Source: Klugiella xanthotipulae (GTDB lineage: Bacteria > Actinomycetota > Actinomycetes > Actinomycetales > Microbacteriaceae). Taken from it: a stretch of 64,000 bases of DNA. The stretch is from NCBI RefSeq assembly GCF_006716695.1, contig NZ_VFPN01000001.1, forward strand, positions 806,001 to 870,000. Reading direction: 5' to 3'. The position numbers and the translations under genes are program-made. The notes beneath the pieces were generated by a model, which was not told the origin of the DNA, did no database searches, and saw only the letters and a program-made list of their open reading frames with translations. Shown here in pieces: positions 34,273 through 43,372 of the stretch (positions are counted from its first letter, which is position 1; the number at the start of each line of letters is the position of its first letter).

Positions 34273-35343
34273 GTGACGCCCCCCGCTCATCCGCTCCTCG
34301 ACCATGTCGAGGGCGCTTTTGCCTGCACGGAATCTCGCAGCCACTTAGTATTCCTCAGCGAGGGCCTCGCCGACTTCCTCGGATACACGGCCCGGCGCAA
34401 TCTGACGCCGGTGATTATTACCGCGCCGGATGCACGCCTCACGTACCCCGCGACGTACTTCCTGGAGCTGAGCCGCGCACTCTGGGTTCTCCGCACCCCC
34501 ACCGGCTTCATCGACACCCGCACGGGTGAGCGCATCGCCCGCATCAGCGACCTCTCCCCCGCCGGAAACCACTCCGCCGATCTACCGCAGAAGGCGTTCG
34601 CTACTCCTGCGGCCGACTCGGGGTTTGAGGTGCAGGTGCTTTTTGGCTTGACGGTGCACCACAATGCCACCATCGATACTCGCCTGGGCGAGGCAGCGGA
34701 GTGCCTAAGTCGCGCGTTCACCGGCAAACTCCCCGGCCAGTGGGGGTCACATGAGCCGGCACTCGTGGCGTGGGATCGAGACCTCTACACTGCCGCCGCC
34801 CGATCCCGGATGCCAGGCGAATCCCGCTACGTCATCACCGGCCAGGGCCACATCCCGTTCCACGCGACCTCGCTCATCCGCCGAACGGACAAGGGCATCG
34901 AGGAATCCCTCACCGGAATTACCGCCCTGAGCCGGGCCGATTCCTCCCCGCGCAGCGTTTCTCTCCTGCCCCAGGTGCTCGTGGAGGTCGCAAACACCGT
35001 GACGATGCCCGTCATCGGTTCGCTCAGCATCCGCCGTGGGAGAAGCGACCTCACCACAACCGCAACAAGCACTGACCCGGGGTATCCCGTGGCCGGCCTC
35101 ATCGGCCCCCGCGCCGTGCGTGACCTGGGCGCACGCATCGACGAGTTGCAGCATCGCTTCAGGGCGATCCGTACGGGACGTCCACGCATCCCCTCACTGG
35201 TCGTGCCGTTCACCGACCCCCGCACGGGATCGTGGGACCAGCTCGCCGAGCTGCTCACAGAATTCGGAGACGAGAACGTGCGCCACGCCCTCGGCTTCCC
35301 CAGACATCCCGACGCGACGATCAACCAGACGGGTGGTGTGTGA
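34273..35343 (+). CDS. T7SS-locus protein, DUF6177-like
   Basis: 356 aa from a GTG. It resembles the DUF6177 proteins found between esx-type genes and toxins in Actinobacteria: LVFLSEGLADFLGYTARRNLTPVIIT, then TGFIDTRTGERI and a C-terminal LVVPFTDPRTGSWDQLAELL. No signal peptide, membrane helix or catalytic motif is evident. It may be a cytosolic chaperone or targeting factor for the large substrates downstream. Its stop overlaps the next start (TGATG). Confidence 0.65.
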   Translation: MTPPAHPLLDHVEGAFACTESRSHLVFLSEGLADFLGYTARRNLTPVIITAPDARLTYPATYFLELSRALWVLRTPTGFIDTRTGERIARISDLSPAGNHSADLPQKAFATPAADSGFEVQVLFGLTVHHNATIDTRLGEAAECLSRAFTGKLPGQWGSHEPALVAWDRDLYTAAARSRMPGESRYVITGQGHIPFHATSLIRRTDKGIEESLTGITALSRADSSPRSVSLLPQVLVEVANTVTMPVIGSLSIRRGRSDLTTTATSTDPGYPVAGLIGPRAVRDLGARIDELQHRFRAIRTGRPRIPSLVVPFTDPRTGSWDQLAELLTEFGDENVRHALGFPRHPDATINQTGGV

Positions 35344-35696
35344 TGCCCGTTGACGTTGTTATTCTCGCCCCCAGCGGGGCCAACCTCCTGGCACAGCGCG
35401 AACTGGGAGAGGCGTTCAATCCCCCGCTCATCGTGCGGGAATCACCAGACGGCGGCACCGTGACGTTCTCCGATATGGACGACGCCTTGGTGCTCACGCT
35501 GGCGCGAGCTAAGCGCGTCGATACCCTCCGTGATGTCACCCGCGTGTTGGAACCGGCCACGCCGATTCCGGCCACCTGCGGATTCTGGACGGAAGGATAC
35601 ATCCCGTTCGACGCGATCACACGCGGTCTCGTCGTCGCCTACGCCTTAGCGGAACTCACCAATGGTGTCACAGTAGTGAAAGGCCTCCCCGAATGA
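35343..35696 (+). CDS. Small T7SS-locus protein (117 aa), duplicated downstream
   Basis: 117 aa, not recognised. It begins MPVDVVILAPSGANLLAQRE, followed by alpha/beta alternation (LVLTLARAKRVDTLRDVTRVL, CGFWTEGYIPFDAITRGLVVAYALAELT). It is fused head-to-tail by overlaps with DUF6177 (1 nt) and the next gene (4 nt). From 35449 onward this sequence is repeated exactly at 39238, where the copy lacks the first 36 codons. It may be a chaperone-like partner of the toxin. Confidence 0.65.
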   Translation: MPVDVVILAPSGANLLAQRELGEAFNPPLIVRESPDGGTVTFSDMDDALVLTLARAKRVDTLRDVTRVLEPATPIPATCGFWTEGYIPFDAITRGLVVAYALAELTNGVTVVKGLPE

Positions 35697-36049
35697 ACGG
35701 TTGGCAGTTGGATAGTCCCGGTGTGAACACGGTCCTCACGAACACGCAAACCGCCGCTCAAACCCTGGGTACCGATCTGAGTACGGTGAATGACGCGTTA
35801 GAGCCGTTGCAGACCGGTGCCGGGTTCGACGGTATCGTCGCCGGTGCGTACGCGGGGTTCCTCGAAGATCAAAACGCCCGTGTCACCGCCCTGATGAACC
35901 GTTTCAACGCTGGACTCTCCGCAACGGCAGCAGCGCGTCTCGCGATTGAGATGGGTAACGAAGAGATCGCGTCGAACATGATCGCGGGCACCGAGCAGGC
36001 CGCGAAGACAGGCGATATGACCGTGTTCCAGGGGGATGCCGGTGCTTGA
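35693..36049 (+). CDS. WXG100-like small T7SS partner protein (DUF6507-like), copy 1
   Basis: 118-aa helical protein: SPGVNTVLTNTQTAAQTLGTDLSTVNDALEPLQ, then GIVAGAYAGFLEDQNARVTALMNRFNAG. It precedes and overlaps the toxin gene by 14 nt and overlaps the upstream gene by 4 nt. Small helical proteins in this position (DUF6507 or Lap-type) act as targeting partners for LXG-like toxins in known T7SS. A 100% identical copy is at 39482-39838. Confidence 0.72.
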   Translation: MNGWQLDSPGVNTVLTNTQTAAQTLGTDLSTVNDALEPLQTGAGFDGIVAGAYAGFLEDQNARVTALMNRFNAGLSATAAARLAIEMGNEEIASNMIAGTEQAAKTGDMTVFQGDAGA

Positions 36050-38333
36050 TTTCTACCCCGACACCACCGCTGACGGTCGCATCATTCCCTCGCAGATCCC
36101 GGGGAAAGATCTCCTCCCCGACAACGTGAACGCTGCCGCGGATACTCTCTCCTCCACGGCGAAGAACATCCGCACGGATGCCACAGACGTCGAAACGAAT
36201 TGGCAGGTTCTCCCTGCCGTGTTTGTCGCACCGTCCGCGGATGTTATGTATGGGGCGATGCGGCCCGCGGTTCGCAGTACGAATACTCTCGCGGGGAAGC
36301 TCGATAAGGTCGCGTCCGCGTTGTATGACTACGCGACAAACATTGCGACGTTGAAGAAAGAGTTTGAAACCATCCGGACGGATGCGGAAAGCTTTCGGAC
36401 CGAGATAGACAACGGTGTGTGGGTAATCCCGTCAGAAACGAAGAAGTACGAGTGGCGTGTCCCCGACGGTGGCGGCAGTACTGGTGGGAGCGGCACAGGT
36501 GGTGAGGGTGGCATTGTTGACCCGATCGCCTCACAGGTGAAGGCGTTGCAGGCGGCCGGGGAGACGGTGCGGCGCACCGGGGGCATCATTGAGATCACAG
36601 TGGACTGGAAAGAGTCCTCCGAACACGTCGACCGCAACAATAAGCTCCTGGACCGGGTCGCTGATCAGTACGCGAAACTGTCCGCGTTTGAAGCGGAGTG
36701 CGCGAACACTATCAACGCGCAGCGTGACACTGTCGTGGACAGGGTCGAGGCGGTGAAAGCGTGGCAGTTGAAGCAGGATGGCGAGAACACTGTGGACCTG
36801 CCGTGGGGTCACCGGGTTCAAGAGAGCCGTAACTGCGGTGAAGGAGTCTGGCACGGTGTGGGCACGGGTGCCCGTGACGGGCTCCACGGCCTCGGTGGTC
36901 TCGTGGTGGGGTACAACCCGCAGTCCGGGGACTGGTGGCAAGGAGAGTCCTACGGCAACGCGTGGGGAGGCCTCGCCACGGGCGTCGGCAGCCTCCTGTT
37001 GGTGACACAACCCGCAAGCTACATTCCCGCACTCATACCTGGCGGGTTCCAAGACCTGTGGAAAGGTGCCGCACAAAACACTATTGGTATGGCCAAGGGC
37101 ATGGTCGGGTGGGACCAGTGGGCCGACAACCCGGCCGAGGCTGCCGGGACAACAATCTTCAACGTCGCAACAATCTTCATCCCCGGACCCAAAGGGTTAT
37201 CTGCAATTCTTAGAGGGACAACGATCGGGTCAAAGCTTGACGGGATTATTGTCGGTGCGGAAACGAAAACCGGTGACCTCGCGGGGAAGCTTCCCGAGTT
37301 CTTCACCCCGCCCAAGTTCGACTTCCCCGACGAGGCACCAGTGGCGGGGAAGACCCCGGGTCTGGACGTTGCGGAGCCGGTAGCGGTTGGGCACCTCCCC
37401 GAGACGCCAGGGGCGTCACTTGCCCCTGCGGCCCCGCACACACCTGGACCTGTGGCATCGCACCCGACAGGTGGCCCGGGGCCGCACTATGAGTCCCCGG
37501 TCCCTGCGCGCCCGACAGAACCCGACACTCCTGCGCCGGTGGACCGCCCCGCTGACACACCGCCCGGGCAGCCTGGCGGGACGCATCCGACGGATACTGC
37601 TCCCCAGGCACCGTCCGAGCGCCCTGGGGCTGACGACGGGACGCGTCCGCTGCCTGACAGTGACCCACCCAGCCCGGACAGCGGTGGGCCAACTGACAGT
37701 AACCCTGGTGGTCATGGCGGGCCGGGAGGCAATAGCGGCTCAGGCGACGGCCCCAGCGATGGGGACGGCAACGGCAGTGGCGACCGTGGTAACGATGACG
37801 GTGACTGGGGTGCTGAACCAGAACGTCCCGACCTCGTACCCGACACGAGCAACCCCGGTGGACGTGAACACCCGATACAACCAGTCCTCGGCGACAGTAG
37901 CGGCGGGCCAGGTAAATGGGATGAAAGCCCCCGGACAGACACCTCGCCTGGGATGGGATACCAGATCGACAAATCAGGTATCGCACCCAGCGACAACGCA
38001 AAAGTCATCGAGTACTTCGTAGAGTCTCCCGAGACAGGCAAACCCGTCGCGTTTGATAACTTCACCCACCGCGGCGACCCGCCACCCGTCGAGGTGTATC
38101 AGGAGTTCAAGGGCAACTACTCCTTCATCACCGAGCCCTGGTTCCCCGACACACGGCGAACCGCGATCCTCAAAGAAATGGCTGTTCAAGCGAAGCGGCA
38201 GTGGGACACGATGAAAGGCACCGGCGGGCTCCTTGAATGGTACTTCAAAGACCCTGAAGTCGCTGAGTTAGCCCAAATAGCATTCGATAAGGCCGGTATC
38301 GGCGGTTCAGTTTCGATCCATGTTTCCGCTTAG
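36036..38333 (+). CDS. T7SS polymorphic toxin with Tox-REase-5-like C-terminal domain (toxin 1)
   Basis: 765 aa. Residues 1-230 are helical, WXG/LXG-like secretion domain (NVNAAADTLSSTAKNIRTDA, YDYATNIATLKKEFETIRTD). Residues 270-400 form a Gly-rich middle with AWGGLATGVGSLLL and NPAEAAGTTIFNVATIF, common in polymorphic toxins. Residues 430-620 are a Pro/Gly/Asp linker. The last ~110 residues match the REase fold: VAFDNFTHRGD followed by VYQEFKGNYSF (D...ExK), then KRQW and LEWYFKDPEVAELAQ. It is predicted to be a secreted DNase used against competitors, neutralised by the Imm52-like protein encoded next. The start may be GTG 36042. Confidence 0.85.
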   Translation: MPVLDFYPDTTADGRIIPSQIPGKDLLPDNVNAAADTLSSTAKNIRTDATDVETNWQVLPAVFVAPSADVMYGAMRPAVRSTNTLAGKLDKVASALYDYATNIATLKKEFETIRTDAESFRTEIDNGVWVIPSETKKYEWRVPDGGGSTGGSGTGGEGGIVDPIASQVKALQAAGETVRRTGGIIEITVDWKESSEHVDRNNKLLDRVADQYAKLSAFEAECANTINAQRDTVVDRVEAVKAWQLKQDGENTVDLPWGHRVQESRNCGEGVWHGVGTGARDGLHGLGGLVVGYNPQSGDWWQGESYGNAWGGLATGVGSLLLVTQPASYIPALIPGGFQDLWKGAAQNTIGMAKGMVGWDQWADNPAEAAGTTIFNVATIFIPGPKGLSAILRGTTIGSKLDGIIVGAETKTGDLAGKLPEFFTPPKFDFPDEAPVAGKTPGLDVAEPVAVGHLPETPGASLAPAAPHTPGPVASHPTGGPGPHYESPVPARPTEPDTPAPVDRPADTPPGQPGGTHPTDTAPQAPSERPGADDGTRPLPDSDPPSPDSGGPTDSNPGGHGGPGGNSGSGDGPSDGDGNGSGDRGNDDGDWGAEPERPDLVPDTSNPGGREHPIQPVLGDSSGGPGKWDESPRTDTSPGMGYQIDKSGIAPSDNAKVIEYFVESPETGKPVAFDNFTHRGDPPPVEVYQEFKGNYSFITEPWFPDTRRTAILKEMAVQAKRQWDTMKGTGGLLEWYFKDPEVAELAQIAFDKAGIGGSVSIHVSA

Positions 38334-38378
38334 ATTTGGCAGTCCGGTACTGTGAAACTCGAGAAGAAAGTAGCAAGG

Positions 38379-39122
38379 ATGAACACGCAGCTTGAGTATG
38401 TTCTGCACGGCTTCTGGGGTGGACGCCCCGTCACCGTTGAGGACACGGTGGCGAGGATCAAGGGGTCTTTCGAGGTACTGCAATCACTCGGAGCACCACT
38501 CAGCGGCCCGTGGAAAGTGAACTATACGGAGCCAATCGATGTGGCCGATGAGGATGCGTTGCGCGCCCATGTCATCTCGTCACCACTCCTGGATGACGTC
38601 GGTGAGGCTGTCGAAGGCGGGGGCTACGTCCCGAGCTTTGAGCTAGGAAACTACTCGCTGCCCCACACCGTGGTGAGGGACCTAGGCCAGTTCAACGTAT
38701 CGGTTTCTCCGTATGCCTCCACCGTGTCGTCGAGTATTATCTTGTCGTTCAAAGGCGATGGGCTCACCGTTCTGGCGAGGGAGTCTGCGGAGCTGCTCGT
38801 GAAGAGTTTCGCGCAGATTTGGCAACCGGAGTATCTTGCGTTCACCGACCTCTCGCTCCTCAAATTTCGCAGGGAACGCATGTCACGGACACGGACAGCA
38901 GGCCTACCCTCCTGGGGCTACGTGACTTGGGTATCTGATCGAGTGTCGCGACAGTTAGAAACCGTTGACGGGGCAACAACCGTCCGGTTTGGATCAGGAA
39001 CGCTCGTCACAACCGACACCTGGGACGCAGAACAGGCCGCAGACGTGTGGCGGGACCTGCTGGATAGCAAACGCTTACGGGCCATACCCGAACTTCAAGA
39101 GCATCCCCCAACGTTCCCGTGA
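38379..39122 (+). CDS. Imm52-like immunity protein 1
   Basis: 247-aa cytosolic protein: QLEYVLHGFWGGRPVTVEDTVARI, then QIWQPEYLAFTD, LPSWGYVTWVSDRVS and LVTTDTWDAEQAADVWRDLL. This is the Y..G.WG.R start and GLP.WG.v.w.s. pattern of Imm52, a family that pairs with Tox-REase-5 toxins. It lies 45 nt after toxin 1, so it is the cognate inhibitor. I chose ATG 38379 because the homolog at 43600 starts at the same residue. Two more paralogs and two truncated ones lie downstream. Confidence 0.82.
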   Translation: MNTQLEYVLHGFWGGRPVTVEDTVARIKGSFEVLQSLGAPLSGPWKVNYTEPIDVADEDALRAHVISSPLLDDVGEAVEGGGYVPSFELGNYSLPHTVVRDLGQFNVSVSPYASTVSSSIILSFKGDGLTVLARESAELLVKSFAQIWQPEYLAFTDLSLLKFRRERMSRTRTAGLPSWGYVTWVSDRVSRQLETVDGATTVRFGSGTLVTTDTWDAEQAADVWRDLLDSKRLRAIPELQEHPPTFP

Positions 39123-39237
39123 CGATCGCTGTAATAGTAAAGAAGAAACCGCAACCCCGTTGCGTCCTGCATGGGTTCTGGGGCGGACGCCCCGTCACCA
39201 TTGACGACACGGTAGCCAGAATTAAGACCTCATTTGA
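39119..39237 (+). pseudogene. Truncated Imm52-like gene fused to duplication junction
   Basis: GTG start in a GTGA overlap with immunity gene 1. The first ~40 codons read RCVLHGFWGGRPVTIDDTVARIKTSFE, clearly Imm52-like, then the sequence switches to repeat unit 2 and the frame ends within 60 codons. It is a broken fourth immunity gene created by the tandem duplication. An identical truncated copy is at 44340-44458. Confidence 0.8.
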
Positions 39238-39485
39238 ACGGCGGCACCGTGACGTTCTCCGATATGGACGACGCCTTGGTGCTCACGCTGGCGCGAGCTA
39301 AGCGCGTCGATACCCTCCGTGATGTCACCCGCGTGTTGGAACCGGCCACGCCGATTCCGGCCACCTGCGGATTCTGGACGGAAGGATACATCCCGTTCGA
39401 CGCGATCACACGCGGTCTCGTCGTCGCCTACGCCTTAGCGGAACTCACCAATGGTGTCACAGTAGTGAAAGGCCTCCCCGAATGA
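39238..39485 (+). pseudogene. 5'-truncated copy of the 117-aa T7SS-locus gene
   Basis: It lacks the first 36 codons of the gene at 35343 and is otherwise identical to its end. The junction places a TTG (39234) in frame ahead of it, so an 83-aa protein beginning MNGGTVTFSDMDD could be made, but no ribosome site is evident. It overlaps the next gene by 4 nt exactly as in unit 1. Confidence 0.75.
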
Positions 39486-39838
39486 ACGGTTGGCAGTTGG
39501 ATAGTCCCGGTGTGAACACGGTCCTCACGAACACGCAAACCGCCGCTCAAACCCTGGGTACCGATCTGAGTACGGTGAATGACGCGTTAGAGCCGTTGCA
39601 GACCGGTGCCGGGTTCGACGGTATCGTCGCCGGTGCGTACGCGGGGTTCCTCGAAGATCAAAACGCCCGTGTCACCGCCCTGATGAACCGTTTCAACGCT
39701 GGACTCTCCGCAACGGCAGCAGCGCGTCTCGCGATTGAGATGGGTAACGAAGAGATCGCGTCGAACATGATCGCGGGCACCGAGCAGGCCGCGAAGACAG
39801 GCGATATGACCGTGTTCCAGGGGGATGCCGGTGCTTGA
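39482..39838 (+). CDS. WXG100-like small T7SS partner protein, copy 2
   Basis: 118 aa, identical in protein and DNA to 35693-36049. It keeps the 4-nt upstream overlap and the 14-nt overlap with the toxin gene, so unit 2 can express its own targeting partner. The lack of any change indicates a very recent duplication or ongoing gene conversion. Confidence 0.75.
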   Translation: MNGWQLDSPGVNTVLTNTQTAAQTLGTDLSTVNDALEPLQTGAGFDGIVAGAYAGFLEDQNARVTALMNRFNAGLSATAAARLAIEMGNEEIASNMIAGTEQAAKTGDMTVFQGDAGA

Positions 39839-42140
39839 TTTCTACCCCGACACCACCGCTGACGGTCGCATCATTCCCTCGCAGATCCCGGGGAAAGATC
39901 TCCTCCCCGACAACGTGAACGCTGCCGCGGATACTCTCTCCTCCACGGCGAAGAACATCCGCACGGATGCCACAGACGTCGAAACGAATTGGCAGGTTCT
40001 CCCTGCCGTGTTTGTCGCACCGTCCGCGGATGTTATGTATGGGGCGATGCGGCCCGCGGTTCGCAGTACGAATACTCTCGCGGGGAAGCTCGATAAGGTC
40101 GCGTCCGCGTTGTATGACTACGCGACAAACATTGCGACGTTGAAGAAAGAGTTTGAAACCATCCGGACGGATGCGGAAAGCTTTCGGACCGAGATAGACA
40201 ACGGTGTGTGGGTAATCCCGTCAGAAACGAAGAAGTACGAGTGGCGTGTCCCCGACGGTGGCGGCAGTACTGGTGGGAGCGGCACAGGTGGTGAGGGTGG
40301 CATTGTTGACCCGATCGCCTCACAGGTGAAGGCGTTGCAGGCGGCCGGGGAGACGGTGCGGCGCACCGGGGGCATCATTGAGATCACAGTGGACTGGAAA
40401 GAGTCCTCCGAACACGTCGACCGCAACAATAAGCTCCTGGACCGGGTCGCTGATCAGTACGCGAAACTGTCCGCGTTTGAAGCGGAGTGCGCGAACACTA
40501 TCAACGCGCAGCGTGACACTGTCGTGGACAGGGTCGAGGCGGTGAAAGCGTGGCAGTTGAAGCAGGATGGCGAGAACACTGTGGACCTGCCGTGGGGTCA
40601 CCGGGTTCAAGAGAGCCGTAACTGCGGTGAAGGAGTCTGGCACGGTGTGGGCACGGGTGCCCGTGACGGGCTCCACGGCCTCGGTGGTCTCGTGGTGGGG
40701 TACAACCCGCAGTCCGGGGACTGGTGGCAAGGAGAGTCCTACGGCAACGCGTGGGGAGGCCTCGCCACGGGCGTCGGCAGCCTCCTGTTGGTGACACAAC
40801 CCGCAAGCTACATTCCCGCACTCATACCTGGCGGGTTCCAAGACCTGTGGAAAGGTGCCGCACAAAACACTATTGGTATGGCCAAGGGCATGGTCGGGTG
40901 GGACCAGTGGGCCGACAACCCGGCCGAGGCTGCCGGGACAACAATCTTCAACGTCGCAACAATCTTCATCCCCGGACCCAAAGGGTTATCTGCAATTCTT
41001 AGAGGGACAACGATCGGGTCAAAGCTTGACGGGATTATTGTCGGTGCGGAAACGAAAACCGGTGACCTCGCGGGGAAGCTTCCCGAGTTCTTCACCCCGC
41101 CCAAGTTCGACTTCCCCGACGAGGCACCAGTGGCGGGGAAGACCCCGGGTCTGGACGTTGCGGAGCCGGTAGCGGTTGGGCACCTCCCCGAGACGCCAGG
41201 GGCGTCACTTGCCCCTGCGGCCCCGCACACACCTGGACCTGTGGCATCGCACCCGACAGGTGGCCCGGGGCCGCACTATGAGTCCCCGGTCCCTGCGCGC
41301 CCGACAGAACCCGACACTCCTGCGCCGGTGGACCGCCCCGCTGACACACCGCCCGGGCAGCCTGGCGGGACGCATCCGACGGATACTGCTCCCCAGGCAC
41401 CGTCCGAGCGCCCTGGGGCTGACGACGGGACGCGTCCGCTGCCTGACAGTGACCCACCCAGCCCGGACAGCGGTGGGCCAACTGACAGTAACCCTGGTGG
41501 TCATGGCGGGCCGGGAGGCAATAGCGGCTCAGGCGACGGCCCCAGCGATGGGGACGGCAACGGCAGTGGCGACCGTGGCGATGACGATGGTGACTGGGGC
41601 GATGACGATGGTGACTGGGGTGCTGAACCAGAACGTCCCGACCTCGTACCCGACACGAGCAACCCCGGCGGACGTGAACACCCCCTTCGACCAAACTTGG
41701 GAGACAGCGACGGCGGTCCAGGAGCATGGGGAGAAAGTCCGCGAGACCAGAACTCAGCCGGAATGCCTAATCAAGTCGAACTCTCCGGCATCCTGCCGAG
41801 CGAGAACGGTAAAGTGATTGAGTACTACGTTGAGTCCCCCGCAACGGGGAAATCGGTCGCGTTCGACAACTTCACCCACCGTGGAGACCCGCCCATCGAG
41901 GTGTATCAGGAGTTCAAGGGTGACTATTCGTTCATGCAGCAACCATGGTTCCCAAAGCCACGGTTGGATGCGATTCTTGCGGACATGGCCGTTCAAGCCA
42001 GAAGGCAGTGGGCGGGGATGGGAGATAGCGGAGGGGTGCTTGAATGGTACTTCACAAATCCCGAGGTGGCCGACCTCGCGAGGTCCTTCTTTGAGCAAGC
42101 TGGCGGTCTAGAAAGGGTCTCAATTTATGTTGTTAAGTAG
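39825..42140 (+). CDS. T7SS polymorphic toxin with divergent Tox-REase-5-like domain (toxin 2)
   Basis: 771 aa. The first ~585 residues are identical to toxin 1. A short duplication in the linker (DDDGDWG twice) follows, then a C-terminal domain only about 50-60% like toxin 1: VAFDNFTHRGD, VYQEFKGDYSF with D...ExK kept, but WFPKPRLDAILADMAVQARRQW and VLEWYFTNPEVADLARSFF. The same delivery module thus carries a second nuclease variant, probably with its own specificity for immunity protein 2 (42182-42931). Confidence 0.85.
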   Translation: MPVLDFYPDTTADGRIIPSQIPGKDLLPDNVNAAADTLSSTAKNIRTDATDVETNWQVLPAVFVAPSADVMYGAMRPAVRSTNTLAGKLDKVASALYDYATNIATLKKEFETIRTDAESFRTEIDNGVWVIPSETKKYEWRVPDGGGSTGGSGTGGEGGIVDPIASQVKALQAAGETVRRTGGIIEITVDWKESSEHVDRNNKLLDRVADQYAKLSAFEAECANTINAQRDTVVDRVEAVKAWQLKQDGENTVDLPWGHRVQESRNCGEGVWHGVGTGARDGLHGLGGLVVGYNPQSGDWWQGESYGNAWGGLATGVGSLLLVTQPASYIPALIPGGFQDLWKGAAQNTIGMAKGMVGWDQWADNPAEAAGTTIFNVATIFIPGPKGLSAILRGTTIGSKLDGIIVGAETKTGDLAGKLPEFFTPPKFDFPDEAPVAGKTPGLDVAEPVAVGHLPETPGASLAPAAPHTPGPVASHPTGGPGPHYESPVPARPTEPDTPAPVDRPADTPPGQPGGTHPTDTAPQAPSERPGADDGTRPLPDSDPPSPDSGGPTDSNPGGHGGPGGNSGSGDGPSDGDGNGSGDRGDDDGDWGDDDGDWGAEPERPDLVPDTSNPGGREHPLRPNLGDSDGGPGAWGESPRDQNSAGMPNQVELSGILPSENGKVIEYYVESPATGKSVAFDNFTHRGDPPIEVYQEFKGDYSFMQQPWFPKPRLDAILADMAVQARRQWAGMGDSGGVLEWYFTNPEVADLARSFFEQAGGLERVSIYVVK

Positions 42141-42181
42141 AGGTCATTCTCCACAGTCATTCATGAAAGATGGAGGCAGCA

Positions 42182-42931
42182 GTGAATAGCCACCGGAACT
42201 ACACGCTTCAAGGTACTGCCGGCGCGCGCGCCATGTCAGTCGAGGATGCTGCGGCGAACATCAAAGCTTCTTTCGAAGCGCTACAGCTACTGGGAGCACC
42301 GCTCCGCGGCCCATGGCAAGTTAACTATAAAGACCCTATCGACGTTACCGATGAAAAAGCATTACGCGCGCACATACTTGGCTCTCCATTCAAAGACGAT
42401 GAGGGAATGCCTTCCCCTGAGGACGGCTACGGACCAGGTTTCCAGCTCGGGGACTGGCAGGTACCAAATTCGGTCGTTACCGATCTAGGAAAGTTCAATA
42501 TTTGGTTGTCGCCCTTTAAAAATCAGAGCTTGATGACGGCGAGCGTTTCTTTAACATTTGAGGGGGACAATTTTACCGTCCCAGCGTGTCAAAATGCGGA
42601 GGAGCTAGTGAAAAGTTTCGCGCGGATCTGGCGACCGGAGAATTTTGCCTTCACCGATGACAAATTGTTAGCTCTGCGCCGCGAGCGGGTCACGCGGTCA
42701 AGGGCATCGGGGTTGCCTTCGTGGGGTTATGTTTCATGGGTTTCTGATCAGGTATCAAGACAGCTAGAAAGCGTTGAGGGGGCTGCAACTTTCCGTTACG
42801 GAACAGGGACATTGATCGTCACGGATACTTGGGAAGCGGAACAGGCGGCGGACGTGTGGCAGCTGTTGTTGGATACGAAACGGTTGCGTACCGCGCCCAA
42901 AATACAGGAATATCCTCCAACATTTCTTTAA
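42182..42931 (+). CDS. Imm52-like immunity protein 2
   Basis: 249 aa from a GTG with GGAGG 4 nt upstream (ATG 42170 precedes the site). It keeps the family landmarks SVEDAAANIKASFEALQ, IWRPENFAFTD, LPSWGYVSWVSDQVSRQ and LIVTDTWEAEQAADVWQLLL, but is the most divergent of the three paralogs and lacks the WGGRP motif (GARAMS instead). It follows toxin 2 and matches that toxin's divergent C-terminal domain. Its DNA is visibly more AT-rich than unit 1. Confidence 0.8.
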   Translation: MNSHRNYTLQGTAGARAMSVEDAAANIKASFEALQLLGAPLRGPWQVNYKDPIDVTDEKALRAHILGSPFKDDEGMPSPEDGYGPGFQLGDWQVPNSVVTDLGKFNIWLSPFKNQSLMTASVSLTFEGDNFTVPACQNAEELVKSFARIWRPENFAFTDDKLLALRRERVTRSRASGLPSWGYVSWVSDQVSRQLESVEGAATFRYGTGTLIVTDTWEAEQAADVWQLLLDTKRLRTAPKIQEYPPTFL

Positions 42932-43032
42932 AGAAGTGCGTGATATGTACAACACCGAGCGTCTCCCGCCTTACCTCGGCAACTTGCCACCATCAAGCAC
43001 GTTTCCCGCACAACTGTTAGGAGAAACAACTC

Positions 43033-43371
43033 ATGTCGTTGTATGCCAACCCAGGTTTTGACTGGCCGCCCGCAATCGATTTTAAGGTTATCGGCACAGA
43101 CGAGCCGAGGACGGGAACTATAGAAGTTTTAGGAGACTACTATTTTCTGAGCGCGTCGCCCGAATTCTCGTTCTCATCGTTCGAACCCTTAGAACGAGTA
43201 CTCAAAACACAGATTGATGGTCGCCCAAGTCTGTTGCTAGGGCAGGTATTTGCTGTCGAAGGTGTTGCCGGGCTGCTGATTGACGAAGCTCGTATCGGCA
43301 CCGACGATCTGAAAACGGCGTTTGTCTCCGTCGAGGCAGAGTATGAGCTATTGCCGTCACTCCGCACATAA
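43033..43371 (+). CDS. Unrecognised small protein in the toxin/immunity array
   Basis: 112 aa with a good AGGAG site. Sequence: SLYANPGFDWPPAIDFKV, then GDYYFLSASPEFSFSSFEPLERVL and GQVFAVEGVAGLLIDEARIG. No Cys, no signal, mixed alpha/beta, acidic. It is unlike Imm52 or the toxin. Its place between an immunity gene and an orphan toxin tail suggests another immunity protein, for a toxin domain no longer present. The DNA is AT-richer than neighbours, hinting at separate acquisition. Confidence 0.6.
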   Translation: MSLYANPGFDWPPAIDFKVIGTDEPRTGTIEVLGDYYFLSASPEFSFSSFEPLERVLKTQIDGRPSLLLGQVFAVEGVAGLLIDEARIGTDDLKTAFVSVEAEYELLPSLRT

Positions 43372-43372
43372 A

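Larger units (their letters stand above)
35449..39237 (+). repeat. 3.8-kb tandem repeat, unit 1
   Basis: Begins at ACGGCGGCACCGTGACG and ends in a truncated immunity gene. The first 2.3 kb (35449 to about 37785) looks identical base for base to 39238 to about 41574. The sequences then diverge in the toxin C-terminal domain, and become near-identical again at the 3' end (38930-39237 versus 44150-44458). The pattern shows recent duplication with replacement of the toxin/immunity part. Confidence 0.9.
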
